A stretch of 64,000 bases of DNA from Anaerolineae bacterium (GTDB lineage Bacteria; Chloroflexota; Anaerolineae; Aggregatilineales; J027): the NCBI GenBank assembly GCA_008933735.1, contig WBUL01000001.1:340057-404056 (forward strand), read 5' to 3'. The number at the start of each line of letters is the position of its first letter. Within the stretch, counting starts at the first letter, position 1. The translations under genes and the position numbers were made by a program. Under the pieces are notes generated by a model. That model searched no databases. It saw only the letters and a list, made by a program, of their open reading frames with translations, and was not told the origin of the DNA. Of the stretch, positions 34,390 to 42,832 are shown one piece after another.

Positions 34390-34764
34390 ATGAGCGCTCT
34401 GGTTCTCTATATTGAGGATGACGATAACAACCGAGTACTGGTGGAGCGCGTGCTGAAGGCCGAAGGTTATCGCGTCATTACAGCATCGCGTGCCGAAACG
34501 GGCATTGCGCTGGCGATGGAACATTTACCTGATATTATCTTGATGGATATTAATATGCCAGAAATAGATGGCTTCATGGCAACAGCGCGTTTGAGAGCCG
34601 TCGCTACCCTCAAGGATGTTCCCATTGTAGCGGTCACAGCCAACGTCATGAAGGGTGATCGGGAGCAAACTCTGGCAGCAGGCTGTGATGGATATATTCC
34701 CAAACCGATTGATATTGACACTTTTCCATCTGAAATAGAGACATTTTTGCAACAGGGAAAGTAA
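34390..34764 (+). CDS. Single-domain response regulator (first)
   Basis: A 124-residue stand-alone REC domain. All catalytic residues are present: acidic pair in YIEDDDNN, phospho-Asp in IILMDINMPEIDG, the Thr in VAVTANVM and Lys in YIPKPIDID. It resembles the DivK/CheY-like regulators that act in phosphorelays. Two bases short of a tight junction, it is followed by a second REC protein and the giant hybrid kinase. Confidence 0.92.
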   Translation: MSALVLYIEDDDNNRVLVERVLKAEGYRVITASRAETGIALAMEHLPDIILMDINMPEIDGFMATARLRAVATLKDVPIVAVTANVMKGDREQTLAAGCDGYIPKPIDIDTFPSEIETFLQQGK

Positions 34765-34783
34765 TTCATTGAAGGATACACGG

Positions 34784-35218
34784 ATGATTGACAATAACGG
34801 CACAAGTATGCCGATTGATCCAGCCGAAGCACATGTCCTGGTCGTCGAAGATAACGTTCCTAATTTTGTACTCATTGCCCGCATGTTAGCTTTTATGGGC
34901 GTTCAGCGCTGTGAATGGAAAACCTCGGGATGGCAGGTTGTCCAGTTTGCCGATACCTTACCTCGTATTGATCTGATTCTGATGGACATTCGACTGCCCT
35001 ATGAAGACGGATACCAAGCGCTGCAAAAAATCCGTGCCAATCCTCGTCTGAAAGACACGCTTGTCGTCGCAGTGACCGCCGAAGCCAGCGAAGAGCAAAT
35101 GCAAAAAGCCATTTCGGCGGGTTTTAATGGATTTCTGGGTAAGCCATTGGATCCAGATCGGTTTCCAGATCAGATAAGACGCTTACTTTCCGGGGAACAG
35201 GTCTGGGAGTGGCACTAG
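34784..35218 (+). CDS. Single-domain response regulator (second)
   Basis: A 144-residue REC protein: acidic VVEDN, phospho-Asp in LILMDIRLPYEDG, VAVTAEAS, and Lys in FLGKPLDPD. The C-terminal end (WEWH) has no extra domain. GAAGGA lies 8 bases before the ATG at 34784; the in-frame TTG 15 bases upstream is less likely. Its sequence is only moderately like the first REC, so this is not a recent duplication. Confidence 0.9.
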   Translation: MIDNNGTSMPIDPAEAHVLVVEDNVPNFVLIARMLAFMGVQRCEWKTSGWQVVQFADTLPRIDLILMDIRLPYEDGYQALQKIRANPRLKDTLVVAVTAEASEEQMQKAISAGFNGFLGKPLDPDRFPDQIRRLLSGEQVWEWH

Positions 35219-35251
35219 GCAGTCTGGCGTGCTGGCGTACCCCGTTTATCC

Positions 35252-35293
35252 GACCCCCTGTTTTTACTCCTGTTATCGGGGGTCAGTTTTTTT
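35252..35293 (+). terminator. Terminator after the response-regulator pair
   Basis: GACCCCC - loop of 19 bases - GGGGGTC followed by AGTTTTTTT. It should separate the two RR genes from the giant kinase, unless read-through occurs. Confidence 0.65.
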
Positions 35294-35305
35294 AGGTAGG
35301 AAGCG

Positions 35306-35318
35306 CTCCTACGAGGAG
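35306..35318 (+). promoter_or_regulatory. Ribosome-binding site of the giant kinase inside a small hairpin
   Basis: CTCCT-acg-AGGAG; the right arm is the Shine-Dalgarno (GAGGAG 35313-35318), five bases before the TTG start. Local base pairing could lower translation. Confidence 0.45.
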
Positions 35319-35323
35319 TAGAT

Positions 35324-38300
35324 TTGGCTATGAATGAAGTCTTCCGGTTAGACCCCTATGCCAGTGTTACTGATAGACAGCGAGCATTCGCCCTATATCG
35401 GCTAGCGACTCTGGCACTGGTTGTCCTGATCCTGGGTCTGTTTACCCAGTTTATCAGTTACCTGATCCCTTCAATGGATGATGAGCCAGTTCTTTTTATC
35501 ATTGCTGTGGCAAGTGCTATCCTTTTTATGGGATATTCTATTCGGCTGACCCAGCAGGGAAAGATTCGCCCGGCAGCGTGGCTGTTTGTACTCGCTGGTT
35601 TCTGGGTGGCAACTCTTTCTACCAATAACACCGGAACATCCTTCCTTGGCATGATTTGGATCACGCTGGCAACTTCGGGGCTGATTCTCAGCACGCGGGA
35701 TGTCCAATGGGTCGTCGGCGTAACCGCCGGAATATTATTAATAAACTTTCTCAAAGTTGATGTGGTTTACGAGCGGGAACTCCCCTCCGCCCTTAGCATT
35801 TACACGATTATCGGCGTCAGCACAGTCTTTGGTCTCCTGTCCTGGTTGGTTTCACGAAGTGTCAGCACCGCAGCGGATGTGACTGCCCTGAACGAAACCC
35901 AGCGCCGTCTCCTGTTGACCGAGACCAGCACCGTTGTTACCCAGCAAATCTTCGCCCGCCGTGATCTGGAAATTCTGCTCAAGGATACGGTCGAACTGCT
36001 GATTAACCAGTTTGCTGACATCTATCATGCCCAGGTGTTTCTCATCGATCCGGCGACAAAAGAAGCCAAATTACGGGCCAGTACGGGTGAGATCGGAAGC
36101 GCACTGCTTGCCAAAGGGCACAGCTTACCCGTTGGCAGTAAAAGTGTCATCGGGCAGGTCACAGCGCAAGGCAAATGGGTGCTCGCCAGCGATACAACTA
36201 CTGACCCGTTTCACCGCGCCAATGAGCTGCTGCCCAATACCCTGACCGAGCTTGCACTGCCGCTGCGGTCTAAAGACAGCATTATCGGCGCGCTGGATTT
36301 GCAAAGCACTAAGCGCAATGCCTTCACCGAAAGTGATGTGTCAATGTTCCAGACCCTGGCAGACCAGATTGCAGTAGCAGTCGATAATGCCAGATTATTC
36401 CACGAAGCACGGGAGGAAGCCCAGCGTGCACGCGCTCTGGCAGAGGCCAGCCAGATCACCAACCAGATTTCAAAAGACATCAACAAAGGGCTGAGTGAAC
36501 TCTTTGAAACCATCGCACGCCCCGGCAATTTTACGCACTGGTGGGCAGGGATATTGCAGCCAGGCAGCCATATGCTGAATCGTATCAGCGCTCATAACAT
36601 TGATGGCACAGCCTTGCTGCTGCCGGATCAATTCGACATATGGAAAGACCAGAACACCATCACGACAGCAGTTCAAAGCAAACGACAGGTAGTAATCAAC
36701 AACATGGCAGGCCTTCCCTACGAGATGCGCCAGATGTTTGGTAAGCATATCGTGATGCCGATTCTAAATCGTGAAACCCAGGAATTAGTTGGTGCAGTGT
36801 TGGTTGGGCGGCCTGAAGTCGGCGCAGACTTGGACGAACGTGATTTTGAACTGGTGTCCAGTCTGGTAAGCCAGGTGAGTATCACTTTGGAAAACCAGCG
36901 ATTGTTCCGGCAAATCGCCAGTGAACAGAAGATTTTGCAATCGATTATTGATGCTACTCCCGCCGCCATCGTTGTGGTTAACACGCAAATGATTATTCAG
37001 GTGACCAATGAGCGGGCGCGTAAGATTCTTGGAGAAGAATTTGTTCCGGGCAGAAATTTCACAGACATCTTCCACGTATATCGTGCCCGCACCCATGAGC
37101 CCTACCCTCAGGAGGAAATACCCATCTTCCTGACGCTGGAACACGGTCAGATTTTTTCGGCAGAAGACATGGTGATCCGTCAAACCGAAAACCATCCCAT
37201 TGACCTGCTTTCGTGGGCAGCGCCCCTCAAGGATGAGTATGGAAATATCACAGGTGCTGTCGCAGTTTATCAGGACATCACCGAACTCCGGGAACTGGAG
37301 CGTGCCCTGCAAGATAGCCTGAGCGAAACCACCAAATTGTATGAGGCTTCGCGGGCCATTTCTCGCGCCAACGATGTTTCCAGCATCAGTGATGCAGTCA
37401 TTGACGAGATGCAGATGCTGCATCCAAGCAAGGTTTACGTCACGCTGCAACAGCAGAACAAGCATGGGGAAATCACCACAGCACTGGTGGGCATCTGGCC
37501 TGAATCGGAAAAACCGCTTGTACTTGATGACCTTGACATTCCACGCTCGATTATTGTCCCAGACCGCGGCCTGAGTTCATCCAATTTCACCTTCGCCACC
37601 CGGAACATTCAGACAGTGCCCGGAATCACGGAGGAAGAAGCGAACCGCCTGAGAGAAATGGGGGTTAATGCGCTGGTCGTCATGCCGCTGGATGTTCGCA
37701 ATCAATATTTTGGATCAATCATTGCCACTTTTGAAGATGAGCGCACGTTCACTCCGGACGAACGCCGCTTTTTGTTGACCCTGGCAGATCAGGCCGCTAT
37801 CGCGCTGGACGCTGTACTGCTGTTTGAGAGCACTCAGGAAGCGCTGCAATCGACCGCTAATTTATATCGTGCCAGTCGTGCCATTGCGGAAGCCCAGGAT
37901 ATTACCGAGGCGCTGGAAGTGCTGCAATCGCAGCTTATGATGCTGGAGCCTGACCGCATTGATGTGATACTGTCCGATGATCCGGAAGACTTTTCCAAGA
38001 TGAATCATGTTCTGGCCTGGGCAAAAAATGAAATGGACGCAGAGCTGTCCTCCCTTCCCCAGGTTGAAGATTACCCGTCGGACATCTTAAGCCGCGAACA
38101 GTATTTCATTGACAATGTGGCTGATGCCCCGCTGAGTATTCCTCTGGTGCGAGCGTTGATTGAGTCTGAGTCACCCTATCGTGCTGTCGCGTCTGTGCCG
38201 TTTCGCGCTACCGGACAGCCGACAGGTCGCCTGACCGTCGCTTTCAAACAACTGCGCCTGCTTTCAGAGGAAGAACAGCAATTCATGCGGATGCTGGCAG

Positions 38301-41035
38301 ACTCAACCGCGTACATCATCGAAAATGATATGCTGTTCAAACAAACTCAGGACTCGCTGGAGGAAACGGGCATCCTTTATCAGGCGATTCGTGCTTTTGC
38401 CAATGCGGAAAATAAGGATGGGGTGCTTCAGGCAATTATTGACTACGCCGCAGACCCGGCAGTTGACAAGGCACTGCTGTGCACCTTGCTCACCGAAAAA
38501 TGGGAGTCGTCCGATGCGTTAATGGAAGTAACCTCCAGTTGGGTGCGCGGTGATGCCGTAGACCTGACTGGAATGCGCTTTACGGCTGAGCAGTTTCCAA
38601 GCTGGGAGCAAATATCGACCACTGAAATTCTGTGGGTGGATGATGTGATGGAAGAACCCAGCCTGGATGAAACTGCACGTATGGGTTATCGGGCATTGGA
38701 TATTTCATCCTTTGTTATCGTCCCTCTGATTGCTTCCGGCAACCCCATCGGGGCAATCTTGCTGGGGTCCGCAGAACCACGCCAGCATTCCGAGCGCGAA
38801 ATCCGGATTTACCAATCGCTGGCCGATCAGGCTGCCATCACCCTGGAAAACAATCGCTTATACGAACAATCCGAACGCCGTTCGCGCCAGCTTGGAACAT
38901 CGGCACAAGTCAGCCAGGCGGTCAGTTCAATTCTGCCATTGGATGAACTGCTCCCCAAGATGGTGGACTTGATTAAAGACGCTTTCAATTATGATCATGT
39001 GCAAATATTCCTGCTGGATGATGACGCTGAAAATGCCGTTCTGAAAGCCTCCACAGGTGAGGCCGGACGCCAGTTGTTGTCGATTAAGCACTTCCTGCCT
39101 GTCGGATCACGCTCGGTGATCGGTCAGGTGACTCTGTATGGCCGCCCCTCCATCGCTCTCGACACCGCCGACGCACGAGTGATCCATAAACCCAATCCAT
39201 ACCTGCCCAACACCCGATCTGAAATGGCTGTCCCCTTGATCTCCAAAGGACAGATTCTTGGTGCGCTGGATGTCCAGTCGAATCAACCCGGTGCATTTAC
39301 GGACGAAGATGTGCGAATCCTATCCACACTGGCAGACCAGCTTGCTACGGCGATTGAAAATGCGTCTTTGTTTGAACTCTCGCAGCGCCGCAGTGAGGAA
39401 ATGAGTTTCCTTTTCCACGTTACGGTAGAAGCAACCGGTTCTGAGGAAATGGACCAGATTTTGCAGCAGGTGAGCGAACTACTCCTGCATCAGATGGAAG
39501 CCTCGCTGGTGGTACCATATATGGTGAACCCAGCCCGGAAACAACTTGAACCCGGCGCTCTTGCCAGCGTCAACAGTGCGCTGGTGCGGGAAAACCTTCC
39601 CAGTTTCTCTCTGGACTCGAATGATATCCTGGCTGAAGTGGCTCGTCTGCGTAATCCGATTCTCCTCAGCAGTGTTCGGCGCGAGCGCAATTACACCCCA
39701 CGATGGGACTCGATCCAATCCGGAATTTATATGCCCCTGCTGTCTGGCGAAAATTTGATTGGTGTGCTGGTCATGGAAAGTGAACGCGCCAACAAATTTG
39801 ATGAAAACACCCTGCGGCTGCTCCAGGCGCTCACGGGGTCACTTTCGGCGATCATCCAGAATTCCCGGCTGCTCAAAGAGCTCAAGGATGCCAATGAACG
39901 CCTGCGCGAAGTGGATAAGCTCAAGACAAACTTCCTCGCAGCCATGAGCCACGAACTCCGCACTCCGTTGAACTCAATCATTGGGTTCTCGCGTGTTATT
40001 TTGAAAGGGATCGACGGGTCCATCAATGAGCTCCAGGAACAAGATCTCCAGACCATTCATGACAGTGGCAAACACCTATTGGGTCTGGTGAATGATATTC
40101 TTGACCAGGCCAAAATCGAAGCGGGCAAGATGGAACTTTCTCATGATTACTTCGACCTCTCGAAAGTAATTAAGGGCGTGATGTCCTCGGCAAAAGGGCT
40201 GACCAAGGAAAAGGACATCCGGCTGAACACAGAAATGGACAATGACCTGCCGCTGGCTTATGGAGATGAATTCCGCACCCGCCAGATCATTCTGAATCTG
40301 GTTTCCAACGCGGCCAAGTTCACCCTCAAAGGCAGCATCACCACCTCCGCCCATGTCATTACCGAAAATGACCGAAAATTTATCCAGGTATCAGTCACAG
40401 ACACGGGCATTGGCATTAAGGAGGAAGATTTCGCTATGCTGTTCGAATCCTTCCAACAGGTCGATAGTTCCACCACCCGTGCCGCTGAGGGAACAGGTCT
40501 GGGCTTACCGCTCGCCAAATCTCTGACCGAGCTACAGGGCGGGCGCATCTGGGTGGAAAGCGAAGTCGGCGTAGGCTCGACCTTCAGTATCACAGTACCC
40601 ACCGACCCAATTGAACCCCCCGATGAACAGGATGTGGAGGAAGAACGCCCTCTTGAAGTCCCGCCGCCGCCCAAGTTTGTGCTGGCGATAGAAGATGACG
40701 TAGACATGATTAACCAGTATCGCCGTTACCTGAGCCGAAATGGGTATGAAGTGATCGGAGTCACCAAGCCCGATGAGGTCATGGAGAGGCTGGGTACCTA
40801 CAACTGCCTGGCGATTATCCTGGACGTGAACATGAATGAGGGGCGCGGTTGGGAAGTGCTGTCCCGGCTCTCCAACCATGAAAATCAAGTTCCGGTGATC
40901 GTGTGCAGTCTGAACGACGACGCCGAACAGTCTTCTCGTTTAGGGGCGGTAAAACATCTGATTAAACCTTTCCTGCCCGATCAGTTAAACGAGGCTGTTC
41001 GTGAAATTGACACGAAGGTTTCCCAGATACGCTGA
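35324..41035 (+). CDS. Giant hybrid sensor histidine kinase with seven GAF-like domains
   Basis: A 1903-residue hybrid kinase. Six membrane helices (about 27-175) come first. Then, in order: GAF-like 1 (205-360), 2 (375-530), a PAS (540-650), GAF-like 3 (685-835), 4 (860-1005), 5 (1025-1180), 6 (1205-1350), 7 (1375-1515), HisKA with H1543 (AMSHELRTPLNSIIGF), HATPase (NLVSNAAKF, DTGIGI, GTGLGL), and a C-terminal REC with phospho-Asp D1834 (IILDVNMNEGRG). GAF-like 1 and 6 share long near-identical strings (LPVGS.SVIGQVT; GALD.QS), a sign of internal duplication. TTG start: GAGGAG is five bases before it; an ATG six bases on is possible. The next gene carries a REC domain and may be its target. 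Confidence 0.9.
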   Translation: MAMNEVFRLDPYASVTDRQRAFALYRLATLALVVLILGLFTQFISYLIPSMDDEPVLFIIAVASAILFMGYSIRLTQQGKIRPAAWLFVLAGFWVATLSTNNTGTSFLGMIWITLATSGLILSTRDVQWVVGVTAGILLINFLKVDVVYERELPSALSIYTIIGVSTVFGLLSWLVSRSVSTAADVTALNETQRRLLLTETSTVVTQQIFARRDLEILLKDTVELLINQFADIYHAQVFLIDPATKEAKLRASTGEIGSALLAKGHSLPVGSKSVIGQVTAQGKWVLASDTTTDPFHRANELLPNTLTELALPLRSKDSIIGALDLQSTKRNAFTESDVSMFQTLADQIAVAVDNARLFHEAREEAQRARALAEASQITNQISKDINKGLSELFETIARPGNFTHWWAGILQPGSHMLNRISAHNIDGTALLLPDQFDIWKDQNTITTAVQSKRQVVINNMAGLPYEMRQMFGKHIVMPILNRETQELVGAVLVGRPEVGADLDERDFELVSSLVSQVSITLENQRLFRQIASEQKILQSIIDATPAAIVVVNTQMIIQVTNERARKILGEEFVPGRNFTDIFHVYRARTHEPYPQEEIPIFLTLEHGQIFSAEDMVIRQTENHPIDLLSWAAPLKDEYGNITGAVAVYQDITELRELERALQDSLSETTKLYEASRAISRANDVSSISDAVIDEMQMLHPSKVYVTLQQQNKHGEITTALVGIWPESEKPLVLDDLDIPRSIIVPDRGLSSSNFTFATRNIQTVPGITEEEANRLREMGVNALVVMPLDVRNQYFGSIIATFEDERTFTPDERRFLLTLADQAAIALDAVLLFESTQEALQSTANLYRASRAIAEAQDITEALEVLQSQLMMLEPDRIDVILSDDPEDFSKMNHVLAWAKNEMDAELSSLPQVEDYPSDILSREQYFIDNVADAPLSIPLVRALIESESPYRAVASVPFRATGQPTGRLTVAFKQLRLLSEEEQQFMRMLADSTAYIIENDMLFKQTQDSLEETGILYQAIRAFANAENKDGVLQAIIDYAADPAVDKALLCTLLTEKWESSDALMEVTSSWVRGDAVDLTGMRFTAEQFPSWEQISTTEILWVDDVMEEPSLDETARMGYRALDISSFVIVPLIASGNPIGAILLGSAEPRQHSEREIRIYQSLADQAAITLENNRLYEQSERRSRQLGTSAQVSQAVSSILPLDELLPKMVDLIKDAFNYDHVQIFLLDDDAENAVLKASTGEAGRQLLSIKHFLPVGSRSVIGQVTLYGRPSIALDTADARVIHKPNPYLPNTRSEMAVPLISKGQILGALDVQSNQPGAFTDEDVRILSTLADQLATAIENASLFELSQRRSEEMSFLFHVTVEATGSEEMDQILQQVSELLLHQMEASLVVPYMVNPARKQLEPGALASVNSALVRENLPSFSLDSNDILAEVARLRNPILLSSVRRERNYTPRWDSIQSGIYMPLLSGENLIGVLVMESERANKFDENTLRLLQALTGSLSAIIQNSRLLKELKDANERLREVDKLKTNFLAAMSHELRTPLNSIIGFSRVILKGIDGSINELQEQDLQTIHDSGKHLLGLVNDILDQAKIEAGKMELSHDYFDLSKVIKGVMSSAKGLTKEKDIRLNTEMDNDLPLAYGDEFRTRQIILNLVSNAAKFTLKGSITTSAHVITENDRKFIQVSVTDTGIGIKEEDFAMLFESFQQVDSSTTRAAEGTGLGLPLAKSLTELQGGRIWVESEVGVGSTFSITVPTDPIEPPDEQDVEEERPLEVPPPPKFVLAIEDDVDMINQYRRYLSRNGYEVIGVTKPDEVMERLGTYNCLAIILDVNMNEGRGWEVLSRLSNHENQVPVIVCSLNDDAEQSSRLGAVKHLIKPFLPDQLNEAVREIDTKVSQIR

Positions 41036-41036
41036 A

Positions 41037-41066
41037 ATGACATGGCATCTCAACTAATGCTACAAT
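41037..41066 (+). promoter_or_regulatory. Promoter of the PLP-enzyme/REC gene, embedded in a hairpin arm
   Basis: ATGACA, 18 bases, TACAAT, with a TG one base before the -10 (extended). The -10 is inside the left arm of the hairpin at 41056-41087. Confidence 0.5.
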
Positions 41067-41087
41067 GAGCAAGGCCATTGTAGCATT
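41056..41087 (+). terminator. Perfect 12-bp hairpin between the giant kinase and the PLP-enzyme/REC gene
   Basis: AATGCTACAATG - agcaaggc - CATTGTAGCATT then TTC. A strong stem but a short T-run. It overlaps a likely promoter, so both a terminator for the kinase and a start for the next gene are possible. Confidence 0.65.
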
Positions 41088-41121
41088 TTCGTCATTATCA
41101 CCTTTATAGGACTGAAACTGT

Positions 41122-42798
41122 ATGCTAGCAGCACCCTACATTGACAGTGAATTCGCTATTATCCATCAACAAATCCATCTTTACTGTACCAACTGTGGTT
41201 ATCATGCCCCGTATGAAAAGCCGCTGCCCAAATGTCCGGTGTGTGGTGAAGACTATCTCCACGCGCAGTATGATTTGCCAGCTCTTAAACAAAAGCATTG
41301 GGCAGAAATTATCCAGAAACGCAAACCAGGATTATGGCGCTTTCGTGAACTGCTGCCCCTTCTCAACGCGGAAAATATTGTGACGTTGGGCGAAGGTGGC
41401 ACACCGCTTATCCATATGAAAAACCTCGGCTCGATGCTTGGCCTGAAATATCTTTACTTTAAAGACGAACGCCAAGGGCCCACCAATTCTTTTAAAGATC
41501 GGCAGGCCTCGGTGGCTATCTCGGTGATGAAAGAGCAGGGAATCCGAGAAGCTGTTGTCGCCAGCACAGGGAACGTGGCTATTGCTTATTCCGCCTATGC
41601 AGCACGGGCAGGCATCAAACTCTGGGCGTTTTTACCCAGCCGAGTCCCCAACGACAAAATGCGCGAGGTGGCCATCTATGGCACAGAAGTCATTAAAGTG
41701 ACTGGTACATATGACCAGACCAAAGAAATGGCGGCAAAATTCGCTGAGCATCGTGGTATTTTCTATGATAAAGGGATTAAGAGTATCGCGGCGATGGAGA
41801 GCATGAAAACCATGGCTTTTGAAATCGCCGAAGATTTAGGCTGGCGTACTCCGGATTGGTTTATTCAGGGCGTCAGCGGCGGCATGGGGCCGATTGGAGT
41901 GGTCAAGGGCTTCGAGGAACTAATCGAACTTGGGTTGGTGGACAAAGTCCCCGCCATTGGCATTGTTCAGTCCAGTGGATGTGACCCGATGATTCAGGCA
42001 TTTAATCATGGGCAGCCGGTCGCCGTTCCCGTCGAAAATCCCAACACGGTCATTGCGACCCTGAGCACGGGTAACCCTGGGCGTGCCTATCAAATTCTGT
42101 GGGAACTCATGCAGAAATATGGAGGGGCAGCCGCAAGCGCTACCGATCAGGAAGCGTTTAATGTCACCAAAATCATGGCCCAAACGGATGGCGTTTCCGT
42201 TGAACCGGCAACGGCGGTTGCATTTGCCGGACTTATCAAAATGGTGCGGCAAGGCAAAATTCACCCCAATGATGTCGTCGTGTTTAACTGTTCAGGGCAT
42301 ACATTCCCGGTCGAAAAATCCATTCTCGGAGATGACTGGGCAAAACAGGTCGATTTATCCGATATTGGTACAGCGCGTCAACTGCCTGAAACAGGGATTA
42401 TTTCCGCGCTGCAAAATGTTGGCCCGAAAGTCAAGCAGGTGCTTATCATTGAAGATAACGTCGATTCGGCGCGGTTGCTGCGGCGCGTCCTGGAAAATCG
42501 AGGGGGCTACAACGTTCATGTAGCGGAAGATGGGCTGCAAGGCCTCCACATGGTTGAAACGATCCACCCAGACTTAATTATCACCGACCTGATGATGCCG
42601 CAGATGGATGGCTTCCAGGTCATTGATACAATCAAATCTCATGAACATTACAGCCACATCCCGATTATCGTCGTCACGGCCAAGGAACTGACGGTGAAAG
42701 AAATGGCGCGGCTAAACAGCCAGATTGATACGATCCTACGCAAAGGGTCGTTCTTAAGCGAAGATCTGTTGCAGAACATCATGGAAGCGCTCAAGTAA
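41122..42798 (+). CDS. Threonine-synthase-like PLP enzyme fused to a response-regulator receiver domain
   Basis: A 558-residue fusion. Residues 1-50 hold a zinc ribbon (C22, C25, C38, C41). Residues ~85-400 are a threonine-synthase-type fold: PLP Lys K125 in TNSFKDRQAS, the STGNVAIAYSAYAARAGIK segment, the phosphate loop SGGMGP, and CSGHTF. After a short linker, residues 438-558 form a complete REC domain: acidic E444 and D445, phospho-Asp D489 in LIITDLMMPQMDG, Thr519 and Lys541. A REC fused to a biosynthetic PLP enzyme is rare; phosphorylation could control activity or assembly. ThrC normally makes threonine from O-phosphohomoserine, but the substrate here is not proven. AGGA lies before the ATG. 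No thrA/B/hom gene is nearby. Confidence 0.88.
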   Translation: MLAAPYIDSEFAIIHQQIHLYCTNCGYHAPYEKPLPKCPVCGEDYLHAQYDLPALKQKHWAEIIQKRKPGLWRFRELLPLLNAENIVTLGEGGTPLIHMKNLGSMLGLKYLYFKDERQGPTNSFKDRQASVAISVMKEQGIREAVVASTGNVAIAYSAYAARAGIKLWAFLPSRVPNDKMREVAIYGTEVIKVTGTYDQTKEMAAKFAEHRGIFYDKGIKSIAAMESMKTMAFEIAEDLGWRTPDWFIQGVSGGMGPIGVVKGFEELIELGLVDKVPAIGIVQSSGCDPMIQAFNHGQPVAVPVENPNTVIATLSTGNPGRAYQILWELMQKYGGAAASATDQEAFNVTKIMAQTDGVSVEPATAVAFAGLIKMVRQGKIHPNDVVVFNCSGHTFPVEKSILGDDWAKQVDLSDIGTARQLPETGIISALQNVGPKVKQVLIIEDNVDSARLLRRVLENRGGYNVHVAEDGLQGLHMVETIHPDLIITDLMMPQMDGFQVIDTIKSHEHYSHIPIIVVTAKELTVKEMARLNSQIDTILRKGSFLSEDLLQNIMEALK

Positions 42799-42832
42799 CC
42801 TACGAACTTCTAAACGGAACGATCATGAAGCG

